In this document: piece after piece, positions 24,806 through 32,757 of the stretch
Numbering within the stretch: the first letter of the stretch is position 1
Layout: each line of letters starts with the position of its first letter
Origin: Bacteroidales bacterium
GTDB taxonomy: Bacteria > Bacteroidota > Bacteroidia > Bacteroidales > UBA932
Direction: 5' to 3'
NCBI GenBank assembly: GCA_030695025.1
Contig: JAUYTX010000073.1
Span: forward strand, 1 to 38,826
DNA length: 38,826 nucleotides
Made by a program: the position numbers and the translations under genes
The notes under the pieces: generated by a model
Database searches by the model: none
What the model was told of the DNA's origin: nothing
The model's input: the letters and a program-made list of their open reading frames with translations, nothing else

Positions 24806-26026
24806 TTAGTTACTATTTTTGTTAACGAGAATATCCATTGTATCCTGGGCTATAACAAGCTCTTCATTTGTGGTGACTGTTGCCATAAATACCTTAGATC
24901 CCGGTTTTGATAAAATAACATCCTTACCTCTTACACCTTTATTTGCCGCAGGGTCGAAGTTCAGACCAAGGTACTCCAGGTGAGATCCAACCATCTCACG
25001 TATGTGAGGATCATTCTCTCCAATTCCTCCTGTAAATACAATCATATCAACACCGCCCATTGCCGCTGTGTATGCTCCTATGTATTTAAGCACTCTGTAA
25101 TAGAGCATATCAAGCACTAATTGAGCCCTTTCGTCATTTTTCGACGCGGCCATTTCAATATCCCTTGCATCAGAAGATTGTCCGAAAATACCGATAAAAC
25201 CGCTCTTTTTGTTAAGAACAGAATTAATGCCGGCAGCATCAAGACCCTCTTTTTCCTGAATAAAGGTTACGATTCCTGCATCAATATCACCACTGCGCGT
25301 ACCCATAATCAATCCCTCAAGTGGTGTGAATCCCATTGATGTATCTATTGATTGACCGTTTTTAATTGCAGTAATTGAACTTCCGTTGCCCAGGTGACAA
25401 GTTATAACCTTAGAATTCATAAAATCAAGACCGGCCAGATCGCAGGCCTTTTTACCTACAAACTTATGGCTTGTCCCGTGAAAACCGTAACGGCGAATTT
25501 TATGCTTTGTATAGTACTCGTAAGGGAGCGCATACATGTAAGCATATTTAGGCATTGTTTGGTGGAATGATGTGTCAAATACAGCTACCTGAGGTGTTTG
25601 TGGCATTAGTGTTTGTATCGCAAAAATTCCAAGAAGGTTTGCAGGGTTATGAAGAGGAGCCAGTTCACATAACTTCTCAATTCCTTCTATTACCGACTCA
25701 TTAACGAGGCGGCTACTGTTAAAATATTCCCCACCATGAGCTACCCGGTGACCTACGGCATCGATGTCAGAAAGAGATTTAAGAACACCCAGCTCTGAAT
25801 CAATCAGAATATCAAGTACCTTCTTAATTCCTTCAGTGTGATTTGCAATGTGACCTTCTGTCTCATATTTCTCTTTGCCTTCAACTCTGTGAGACAAAAC
25901 TCCTGTTTCAAGGCCAATTCTCTCAACAAGACCTTTTGCAAGAAGTGAGTAATCAGTAGAGCTCTTCATATCAAGCATCTGATACTTTATCGAAGAACTA
26001 CCGCAGTTCAAAACTAAAATAACCAT
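24806..26026 (-). CDS. ackA: Acetate kinase
   Basis: This 406-residue acetokinase interconverts acetyl-phosphate and ADP with acetate and ATP. Seen are the N-terminal LVLNCGSSSIKYQML, GHRVAHGGEYF with the substrate-site Arg, RRYGFHGTSHKFV, TCHLGNGSSITAI and the C-terminal FTGGIGEND. These are classical AckA features at the classical length. It is the first gene of ackA-ptb-buk (gaps of 15 and 3 bases). No pta gene is nearby; the usual ackA partner is replaced by ptb. A perfect -7 element lies about 60 bases upstream. Confidence 0.96.
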   Translation of the reverse strand: MVILVLNCGSSSIKYQMLDMKSSTDYSLLAKGLVERIGLETGVLSHRVEGKEKYETEGHIANHTEGIKKVLDILIDSELGVLKSLSDIDAVGHRVAHGGEYFNSSRLVNESVIEGIEKLCELAPLHNPANLLGIFAIQTLMPQTPQVAVFDTSFHQTMPKYAYMYALPYEYYTKHKIRRYGFHGTSHKFVGKKACDLAGLDFMNSKVITCHLGNGSSITAIKNGQSIDTSMGFTPLEGLIMGTRSGDIDAGIVTFIQEKEGLDAAGINSVLNKKSGFIGIFGQSSDARDIEMAASKNDERAQLVLDMLYYRVLKYIGAYTAAMGGVDMIVFTGGIGENDPHIREMVGSHLEYLGLNFDPAANKGVRGKDVILSKPGSKVFMATVTTNEELVIAQDTMDILVNKNSN

Positions 26027-26086
26027 AATAAATAATAAATATTAATTTTTAATTTAAATTTTCATTGTTGAGACAAAAAAATCGCA

Positions 26087-26094
26087 CAAATGTA
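26087..26094 (-). promoter_or_regulatory. -7 element (TACATTTG) for ackA-ptb-buk
   Basis: The minus strand reads TACATTTG, a perfect TAnnTTTG match, giving a leader of about 54 bases before the ackA ATG. The 136-base ackA/comEC gap is otherwise AT-rich. A near match (TATATTTA, 26137-26144, plus strand) could serve comEC. Confidence 0.5.
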
Positions 26095-26162
26095 ACAAAT
26101 AAACGCCGTTTAGCTAATAATATCGAATAATAATGATATATTTACTAATAAATTGAGAGGCG

Positions 26163-27758
26163 ATGGATTTAGTGAAGGGGGGAGATATTGACAATACAAG
26201 ACAGGCAGGAAATTCTCCTTTACTGCTTTATACTGTTTCATATATCACCGGAATACTAATCTCACCTCATCTTAACATCCCACCTACATATTCTGCAATC
26301 ATTGCATATTCGGCAACATTAGCCACATTTCTGATTTCACTGGCAAGCATCAAATTAAAAGATTTTAGGTATAGCAAAATAATCAAATTATTGCTTTTGC
26401 TTTCAATGTGTCTTGCCGGTAATTTTAATAATTCAATAAGGCTCAGCTCCACAAAAAACAAACAAATCTCCCTTTTGGTAAAGGAGAAAAAAACGCCTTT
26501 AAAACTGATCGTTAAAAACAGTGTAAAGATAAATAGAAATTCTTCATCGACATTCTGTTTTTCTAAAGAATATAATGAAAAAATTTTGTTATATATAGAC
26601 AAGAAATATCCGGCTGCTGATATTCACATCGGAGATACAATAATTCTTAATTATTCCGGCTCTTCTGTCGAACGGTTGGCAATAAATGGTAATAACGGTT
26701 GGGTGGACTATCTGAAAAGTAAAGGAGTTCTAAGTTTTGGATATGTGAAATCGGGTGAATTCAGAGTAATAAAACCCAGGCAAAAAAGAATACCCGATTA
26801 TCTATTGAATAAAAAATCATCATTAATTCAAAAACTCAACAGAATTTATCCTGACAAAAACTGGGTGGCACTTACTGCAGCTTTAGCAACAGGAGATAAA
26901 ACTAATCTAAAAAAAGAGATCAGAAGCGCTTTTTCTGCATCAGGAAGCATGCATTTAATGGCTGTTTCTGGTTTTCATGCAACTCTTCTCTATATTTTTC
27001 TAAGTTCTCTTTTGTCCTTTATGGGGAATTACAGAGCGATGAAAATCTTTAGAGGAGTTTTGATAATTGCATCTCTCTGGATGCTTGCAATAGTTGCGGA
27101 ATTTACACCTTCGGCCACTCGCTCTGTAATTATGCTCTCTTTTTATATTATTTCAAATTCATTCAGCAAAAGAGGTGTCTCTATTAATACACTGTTTGCA
27201 TCTGCGCTGATTATTACCATAGTAAACCCACAGGCTGTTTACGATGCCGGCTTTCTCCTTTCCTATACAGCATTTGCTTCAATAATATTTATTAATCCCA
27301 TCTTTAGAGACTTGATTAAAACTGAGAACAAAATTGTCAGGTGGCTATGGGGGATTGTTACTGTTTCAATAGCTTGTCAAATAGGAACATCATTAATTTC
27401 AATAAATCTTTTCGGCTATTTCCCCCCCTACTTTCTTCTCTCAAACATCCTGCTTGTTCCGATAATTACATTGATTTTATACGCCGGTTTAGTGGCCGGG
27501 ATTTTTGCCGTAATTGGTATCGGATATGATTTTTTGATAGGAATCTTAAATTATTTATCTGAAACTGCAATATTGATAGTAACAAGAATAGAATCACTCC
27601 CACATTCAGTCATCAAATTAGATCCCGGCCCCGGAGTAGAGATATCAATAGCAGTAATAATTATTGTATTTTTTATAGAATACGGGATAAGTAAGAGAGT
27701 TAAAAAATATATTATTGTTGCCTCTATTATTAATATTGCATTGTGTTTGCTATTATAA
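26163..27758 (+). CDS. comEC: ComEC/Rec2-family competence membrane protein without the metallo-beta-lactamase domain
   Basis: This 531-residue protein begins with hydrophobic helices. A soluble OB-like DUF4131 region follows (about residues 90-205, ending near GNNGWVDYLKSKGVLSFGYV). The Competence domain (about 230-500) carries LTAALATGDKTNL and the signature SASGSMHLMAVSGFHATLLY. In transformable bacteria ComEC forms the channel for single-stranded DNA uptake across the inner membrane. The C-terminal metallo-beta-lactamase-like domain found in many homologues is absent; the protein ends after a membrane helix. The ATG at 26163 has an AGAGG tract just upstream. Its last 29 bases overlap the convergent EamA gene. 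No other competence gene is present here. Confidence 0.87.
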   Translation: MDLVKGGDIDNTRQAGNSPLLLYTVSYITGILISPHLNIPPTYSAIIAYSATLATFLISLASIKLKDFRYSKIIKLLLLLSMCLAGNFNNSIRLSSTKNKQISLLVKEKKTPLKLIVKNSVKINRNSSSTFCFSKEYNEKILLYIDKKYPAADIHIGDTIILNYSGSSVERLAINGNNGWVDYLKSKGVLSFGYVKSGEFRVIKPRQKRIPDYLLNKKSSLIQKLNRIYPDKNWVALTAALATGDKTNLKKEIRSAFSASGSMHLMAVSGFHATLLYIFLSSLLSFMGNYRAMKIFRGVLIIASLWMLAIVAEFTPSATRSVIMLSFYIISNSFSKRGVSINTLFASALIITIVNPQAVYDAGFLLSYTAFASIIFINPIFRDLIKTENKIVRWLWGIVTVSIACQIGTSLISINLFGYFPPYFLLSNILLVPIITLILYAGLVAGIFAVIGIGYDFLIGILNYLSETAILIVTRIESLPHSVIKLDPGPGVEISIAVIIIVFFIEYGISKRVKKYIIVASIINIALCLLL

Positions 27759-28611
27759 ACACTGCAACAATTGCAAGTAATACCCCTATCCACTGTTTGC
27801 GGGTAAAGAACTCTTTAAAAAACAGAACTCCTATAAGAGCGGTCAACATAACAACAGATGCGTTGTGTATAGGAAAAACCACAGAGCCTCCCATTCTGGC
27901 TACATTTACCAAAATCATCTTTGAAGTAAGGAAATTAAATAGCCCCAATATTGATCCAAATGCAATTGTTTTAAGACCAAAACCTATCTCCTGACTCTTG
28001 CTCTTACCTGTTACAAGAGCAGAGAAAGCACTCAATACAAATGCCGTTATAAAAATACCCAATAGAAAGAGTTCTCTCTCACCATCTTTTGAAAGTGCAA
28101 GATTATTTGTCAACTCCATTGAAGTATCAATCATACCGGAGAGGACAAAAACCATTAATGGTAAAATGAATGCCCCTTTTACCCTTTTATCTGATCTCTT
28201 ATAAAGAATAAGAACAAAAGATGCCAATGCCAGTATAATTCCGGCAACTTTAAGATAGAGTCCTGAGCTTTGACCTAGATAAAGTATTCCTACAGTAACG
28301 GGTATAACTACAGACATTTTATTTAATGCTGTTGTAAGCCCGATTCCCACCTTTTGAGTTGAATAGGTCATAACAATAAAACTAGTTACGAAAAGAGTTC
28401 CTACAATTAATGAAGGTACTATCAACTTAGCAGGGAAAAGAATTTCAGTGCCTCCGAAAATAAGGTCTCCAAGAGTGAAAACCATTGCCACAAAGTAGTT
28501 CACGGCAATTGCCTGGTATTTATTAACCTTTTTTACGTTTACTACCTTAAGAGATATGAACATCCCTATGGCAAATAATATGTGGATTATCAGATAAATA
28601 ATGTTCTGCAT
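27730..28611 (-). CDS. EamA/DMT-family transporter
   Basis: The predicted protein has 293 residues and about ten hydrophobic helices in two five-helix halves, as in EamA-type permeases. It ends with VLFFKEFFTRKQWIGVLLAIVAVFIIANT, a typical second-repeat ending. It has low similarity to the transporter at 2256-3158 by eye. The substrate is unknown. A near-match -7 element (TAACTTTA, 28636-28643, minus strand) lies upstream. The 3' end overlaps the convergent comEC tail by 29 bases, and no terminator hairpin was seen between them. Confidence 0.8.
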   Translation of the reverse strand: MQNIIYLIIHILFAIGMFISLKVVNVKKVNKYQAIAVNYFVAMVFTLGDLIFGGTEILFPAKLIVPSLIVGTLFVTSFIVMTYSTQKVGIGLTTALNKMSVVIPVTVGILYLGQSSGLYLKVAGIILALASFVLILYKRSDKRVKGAFILPLMVFVLSGMIDTSMELTNNLALSKDGERELFLLGIFITAFVLSAFSALVTGKSKSQEIGFGLKTIAFGSILGLFNFLTSKMILVNVARMGGSVVFPIHNASVVMLTALIGVLFFKEFFTRKQWIGVLLAIVAVFIIANTMQY

Positions 28612-28657
28612 GCTTCAATTGTTAAAATCATTCTGTAAAGTTAAGTGGAAATTGTCT

Positions 28658-28665
28658 TACATTTG
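28658..28665 (+). promoter_or_regulatory. -7 element (TACATTTG) for the PurF paralogue
   Basis: A perfect TAnnTTTG match 24 bases before the ATG at 28690. It supports the start codon used and an independent transcript. Confidence 0.5.
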
Positions 28666-28689
28666 TGCCCGTCATAAAAAATTTATAGC

Positions 28690-30099
28690 ATGGGCGGTCT
28701 ATTCGGAGTTATTTCAAAGCAAAAGTGTATTACTGATCTATTTTACGGAACCGATTATCATTCTCATTTGGGAACACGCAGAGGTGGTTTGGCGACATTT
28801 AATGTAAGCGGAAGCTTTGCAAGATCAATCCACAATCTTGAAAATTCACAATTCAGAACCAAATTTGAGGATGATCTTAAAAAGTTTGATGGTAATTCAG
28901 GAATAGGTGTGATTAGTGATTCTGATCCTCAACCGATAATTCTGAATTCTCACCTTGGAAAATTTGCGATTGTAACAGTTGGGAAAATCAATAATGTTGC
29001 TGAACTTGAAAGAGACCTCATTTCAGCAGGAAGGAGTTTCACAGAACTAAGTTCAGGTCAAACTAATCCAACTGAACTTACTGCTCTTTTAATAACCGCA
29101 GGAAAAAGCTTTGAAGATGGAATTAAGATAGCTCAGGATAAAATTCAAGGATCATGTTCGTTTTTAATTCTTACAGAGAAATCAATAATAGCATCCCGTG
29201 ACAAATTTGGAAGGACACCTCTTATCATAGGCAAAAAAGAGGGCTGTTTTGCAGTTGCCTCAGAGACTTGTGCGTTTGCCAACTTAGGTTACGAAGAGGA
29301 GTATTATATTGGTCCCGGAGAGGTAGTCGAATTGAATTCAGAGGGGTTCAAAACTGTTATTAAGGCAAAGGAAAAACTTCAGATATGCTCTTTTCTCTGG
29401 ATTTATTATGGCTATCCTACAAGCACATATGAAAAGATCAATGTTGATGATGTAAGGTTTTCACTGGGATATTCATTGGGAAGCAAAGACAAAACAGACC
29501 TTGATGTTTCATCTGCTATTCCTGACTCAGGAACATGTATGGCCATTGGTTTTGCCGCCGGCAAGAAGATCCCTTACAGATGTGCTGTGGTTAAATACAC
29601 CCCTACCTGGCCAAGAAGCTTTATGCCGTCAGACCAGTCAATAAGAGATTTGGTTGCCAAAATGAAGCTTATCCCTAACAAAAGTCTTTTAAGGGAGAAA
29701 CGAATTGCCTTTTGCGACGATTCAATTGTTCGAGGAACACAACTACGTGATAATGCTCAAATTTTGCTTGGTTATGGCGCAAAAGAGATTCATATCAGAA
29801 TCAGCTGCCCCCCTTTGGTGTACCCATGTGAGTTTTTGAACTTTTCTGCATCACGTTCGCCTTTGGAATTAATAACCCGCAGATACATTCTGCAAAAAGA
29901 GGGAGAACACAATAAGAACCTTGATAAATACTCAGACTCCTCATCAAATGAATACAAAGAGATGGTTGAGTTCATCAAAAATGAATTGAATCTATCAAGT
30001 CTTGAATACAACTCGATTGAAACACTAATAAAGTCTATAGGATTACCTAAAGAAAGAATTTGTACTCACTGTTTTGATGGCTCAAGCTACGGAGGATAA
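28690..30099 (+). CDS. Amidophosphoribosyltransferase (PurF) paralogue with inactive glutaminase site
   Basis: This 469-residue protein has the PurF layout: an N-terminal class II glutaminase-like domain (about 1-235) and a C-terminal phosphoribosyltransferase domain. The PRPP loop IAFCDDSIVRGTQ and the preceding flexible loop RSFMPSDQ are kept, so the PRPP site looks competent. The glutaminase residues of true PurF are lost. The N-terminal nucleophile Cys is Gly (M-G-G-L-F-G). The RYPT Arg segment reads SDPQPI, the NGN oxyanion Asn is Val (TVGKINN), and the TSDSE Asp is Pro (TNPTE). It should not hydrolyse glutamine; it might use free ammonia, or act as a regulator or with another PRPP acceptor. 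I believe such a paralogue recurs in Bacteroidales. No other purine gene is adjacent. Confidence 0.85.
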   Translation: MGGLFGVISKQKCITDLFYGTDYHSHLGTRRGGLATFNVSGSFARSIHNLENSQFRTKFEDDLKKFDGNSGIGVISDSDPQPIILNSHLGKFAIVTVGKINNVAELERDLISAGRSFTELSSGQTNPTELTALLITAGKSFEDGIKIAQDKIQGSCSFLILTEKSIIASRDKFGRTPLIIGKKEGCFAVASETCAFANLGYEEEYYIGPGEVVELNSEGFKTVIKAKEKLQICSFLWIYYGYPTSTYEKINVDDVRFSLGYSLGSKDKTDLDVSSAIPDSGTCMAIGFAAGKKIPYRCAVVKYTPTWPRSFMPSDQSIRDLVAKMKLIPNKSLLREKRIAFCDDSIVRGTQLRDNAQILLGYGAKEIHIRISCPPLVYPCEFLNFSASRSPLELITRRYILQKEGEHNKNLDKYSDSSSNEYKEMVEFIKNELNLSSLEYNSIETLIKSIGLPKERICTHCFDGSSYGG

Positions 30100-30124
30100 T
30101 TTTTTCATTTTCAATCTGTAAAAT

Positions 30125-30154
30125 TTTGGTATGTGATATTATTGTATATCTTTG
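30125..30154 (+). promoter_or_regulatory. Complete Bacteroidota promoter (-33 TTTG, -7 TATCTTTG) for the RRM gene
   Basis: TTTG at 30125-30128 is followed after 18 bases by TATCTTTG at 30147-30154. This is the clearest two-part Bacteroidota promoter in the window. It implies a leader of about 35 bases rich in T and A. Confidence 0.7.
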
Positions 30155-30197
30155 TATATACAATTAACCTTTTTTTAAACTATTTATTTCTGTTCAT

Positions 30198-30458
30198 ATG
30201 AACATCTTTGTTTCAAGTTTAAGTTTCCGTGCTAAGAAGGAAGATCTGGCCGAACTATTCGCACCTTATGGAGAAGTTACTTCTGCAAGAATTATTATCA
30301 ATCGCGACACCCGTCGCTCAAAGGGTTATGGCTTCGTAGAGATGCCTAATGAATCTGAAGGAAATGCTGCAATTTCAGCTCTGAACGGTTCTGAGCACAT
30401 GGGTCGTACTATCAGTGTAGCTCAGGCTAACGATCGCCCTGCAAGGGAGGAGTACTAG
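30198..30458 (+). CDS. RRM-type RNA-binding protein
   Basis: This 86-residue protein consists of a single RNA recognition motif. RNP2 is NIFVSSLSF at residues 2-10, and RNP1 is SKGYGFVEM near residue 47 with the aromatic Tyr/Phe pair kept. The helix AAISALNGSEHMGRTISV follows. The tail is short (PAREEY) and lacks the Gly/Arg-rich extension of some homologues. Small RRM proteins are numerous in Bacteroidota, and some have been linked to global post-transcriptional control of surface polysaccharide and carbohydrate-use genes. It has its own strong promoter and terminator, so it is a single-gene unit. Confidence 0.93.
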   Translation: MNIFVSSLSFRAKKEDLAELFAPYGEVTSARIIINRDTRRSKGYGFVEMPNESEGNAAISALNGSEHMGRTISVAQANDRPAREEY

Positions 30459-30492
30459 CAGATTTGAAATTATTCTGATATTGAAGAAAAAC

Positions 30493-30527
30493 AAGAGGAT
30501 GACTTAATGGTCATCCTCTTTTATTTA
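30493..30527. terminator. Bidirectional terminator between the RRM gene and the S46 peptidase gene
   Basis: The stem AAGAGGATGAC/GTCATCCTCTT (30493-30503 with 30510-30520) is perfect, with a six-base loop. It runs into a T-rich tract on the plus strand and into TTGTTTTT on the minus strand, so it can serve both convergent genes. Confidence 0.85.
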
Positions 30528-30565
30528 TACCCTTCTTCTGTGATATTGCAGATTTTCACTAACTG

Positions 30566-32686
30566 TTAGTAGTTGATTTTCATCTCTTCAATTAAATGAT
30601 TATCGCCTGCAAGTTTATCAATTACAAACAGAACAAACCTTATATCTAAAGAGATATTCCTGCAAACCTCCGGGTCATATGCTATATCACTCATAGTTCC
30701 CTCCCATACACGATCAAAATTAATTCCGATAAGCTCTCCCTGTGCATTGATAACAGGGCTTCCTGAGTTACCTCCTGATGTATGGTTGGTAGCAATAAAA
30801 CAGACAGGCACTGTTCCGTTTACTTCCCATCTGCCATAATCCTTTGCTGCGTATATATCTCTGAGTTTTTGAGGTATATTGTAATCATAAATCTCAGGAT
30901 TGTCCTTTTCCATAATACCCTCAAGTGTTGAAGATGGAAAATAATAAACTCCATCGACAGGTTTATAACCTTTAACTTTACCATATGTAATCCGGAGTGT
31001 TGAGTTGGCATCAGGATAGAACTCCATCTCTTTATCAAACTCCATCTGACCTCTCATATAGGTTCTGTACAGAATTGTGAGCTTTCTGTTAATTTCATCA
31101 AATTGAGGCTTTATCTCCTTCGTGTATTTATCGTTGAATGCATTATAAAGTAACACAGCCGGGTCTTTTGCAAACGTTGATTCTGTTACACCATCTTTAA
31201 TAGCATCAAAAGCTTTCTCTCTTGATGCAAACAAGGATGCCTCAAAGAAACAGTCGGCCACAGCCTCAACACTTCCCTTTTTAGTAACAATGTCCTTGAA
31301 AAAATCAGGTTGCATCTCCAGCGGGATATTCTTCTTATACTCATTGACTATGGCAATAAATGATCTTTTGTCAACAGGCAGGTGGTAGTCTTTGTAAAAA
31401 CTCTCCAGTAATTGCCTGATATTATTAGCACTAACCTCCGGTGTCATTTTTGAGTTTCTTGCAATTGCCGAAGTTATGTTACCGGCTAACCTTAGGATTT
31501 CATTTGCATTAATAGCTTCATTATGGTAATCCGTTGCAAATGCATAGGGTTCCAACTCTTCATATAGTTTAGTAAATTGCGAGATAAGTCCTTTGTATTC
31601 TGGCTTATCGTGCGCCCACTTCTCGAATCTGTTCTCAAAATCCTCCTTTACAGAAACTGTTCTAAGTTTTTCAATCCCTCTTGATTCTCCCTGCCATTTT
31701 TTCCATGCGTTAGATACTGAGGCATTCTTTGATGCGTATTTTATGCGAACCTCTTGACTTTTACTCATTTCGTCACGCTGAACATCCAGACGCATGGTTC
31801 TGAGCTTAATTTTGTGAGGGTTAGATAAATCTGTAATGTATCTTACAGCTGAAGAGTGAAGATACTTTTGTGTTCTGCCGGGATATCCGTAAACAAGTGT
31901 AAAATCACCTTCATTAACACCTTTGGCAGAGATTGTAAAAAACCTTTTGGGTTTATATGGCACATTATCTTTTGAATAATCTGCAGGTTTGTTATCCTTG
32001 TCTGCATAAATTCTGAAAAGGGCAAAATCTCCTGTATGTCTTGGCCACATCCAATTATCTGTGTCACCTCCAAATTTACCGATTGACGATGGTGGCGCTC
32101 CAACCAGCCTTACATCGGAATAGGTTTCATAAACAAACAGAAAGTATTGATTGCCATAATATAACGGTTCAACTCGGGCTTGATAATGTGTGTTTTCAGT
32201 GGCTTTTCTGGTAATTTCCTGAGACTTTGCCGAAACAATCTTTGCTCTCTCATCTTCAGACAAATCAGAAGATAAAGAATTAATTATCTGATTTGTAACA
32301 TCTTCCATCTTGACAAGAAAACGTACAGTAAGGCCTCTGTTGGGTAACTCATCCTTTTTGGACATCGCCCAGAATCCATCTCTTAGATAGTCGTTTTCGA
32401 CAGAGCTATGAGATTGAATTTGTCCGAACCCGCAGTGGTGGTTGGTTATTATCAAACCCTCGGCAGATATAAGTTCACCGGTGCAACCTCCACCGAAATG
32501 TACTATTGCGTCTTTAAGTGATGCCTGATTGATACTGTAAAGGTCTTCTGCGGTCAGTTTGAATCCATTTTTCTGAAGGTCTGCCATTCTGTCTTTGATA
32601 AGCAGTGGTAGCCACATTCCTTCATCGGCTAATAAGTTACCGAAGGATATCAGAATGACAGCTAAAGAGATTATAAATCTTTTCAT
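30566..32686 (-). CDS. S46 family dipeptidyl-peptidase, DPP11-like (Asp/Glu specific)
   Basis: This 706-residue secreted serine peptidase of family S46 removes dipeptides from oligopeptide N termini in the periplasm. A signal peptide (residues 1-20, cut near LLA/DEG) precedes the mature start. The likely triad is His84 (TNHHCGFGQIQ), Asp220 (RHTGDF) and Ser641 (GGNSGSPV). Arg659 in NFDRVWEG sits 18 residues after the Ser. This is the same spacing as Ser655 and Arg673 in Porphyromonas gingivalis DPP11, where Arg selects acidic P1 residues (DPP7 has Gly). The length is normal for the family. It is a single gene with its own -7 element and shares a bidirectional terminator with the RRM gene. Confidence 0.92.
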   Translation of the reverse strand: MKRFIISLAVILISFGNLLADEGMWLPLLIKDRMADLQKNGFKLTAEDLYSINQASLKDAIVHFGGGCTGELISAEGLIITNHHCGFGQIQSHSSVENDYLRDGFWAMSKKDELPNRGLTVRFLVKMEDVTNQIINSLSSDLSEDERAKIVSAKSQEITRKATENTHYQARVEPLYYGNQYFLFVYETYSDVRLVGAPPSSIGKFGGDTDNWMWPRHTGDFALFRIYADKDNKPADYSKDNVPYKPKRFFTISAKGVNEGDFTLVYGYPGRTQKYLHSSAVRYITDLSNPHKIKLRTMRLDVQRDEMSKSQEVRIKYASKNASVSNAWKKWQGESRGIEKLRTVSVKEDFENRFEKWAHDKPEYKGLISQFTKLYEELEPYAFATDYHNEAINANEILRLAGNITSAIARNSKMTPEVSANNIRQLLESFYKDYHLPVDKRSFIAIVNEYKKNIPLEMQPDFFKDIVTKKGSVEAVADCFFEASLFASREKAFDAIKDGVTESTFAKDPAVLLYNAFNDKYTKEIKPQFDEINRKLTILYRTYMRGQMEFDKEMEFYPDANSTLRITYGKVKGYKPVDGVYYFPSSTLEGIMEKDNPEIYDYNIPQKLRDIYAAKDYGRWEVNGTVPVCFIATNHTSGGNSGSPVINAQGELIGINFDRVWEGTMSDIAYDPEVCRNISLDIRFVLFVIDKLAGDNHLIEEMKINY

Positions 32687-32713
32687 GTTGTTATAATATG
32701 GTTAATTAGATTA

Positions 32714-32721
32714 CAAACTTA
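32714..32721 (-). promoter_or_regulatory. -7 element (TAAGTTTG) for the S46 peptidase gene
   Basis: The minus strand reads TAAGTTTG, matching TAnnTTTG, 27 bases before the peptidase ATG. It is 11 bases from the oppositely directed -7 element of the AI-2E transporter gene. Confidence 0.5.
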
Positions 32722-32732
32722 CAAAATTTTCT

Positions 32733-32740
32733 TACTTTTG
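32733..32740 (+). promoter_or_regulatory. -7 element (TACTTTTG) for the AI-2E family transporter gene
   Basis: A perfect TAnnTTTG match 17 bases before the ATG at 32758, implying a leader of about ten bases. Confidence 0.5.
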
Positions 32741-32757
32741 ATGAAACTCTAACTACT

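Noticed and set aside
26027-26162. Possible riboswitch or small RNA in the ackA/comEC gap
   Set aside because: The 136 bases are AT-rich with promoter-like boxes but no strong hairpin or recognisable riboswitch core.
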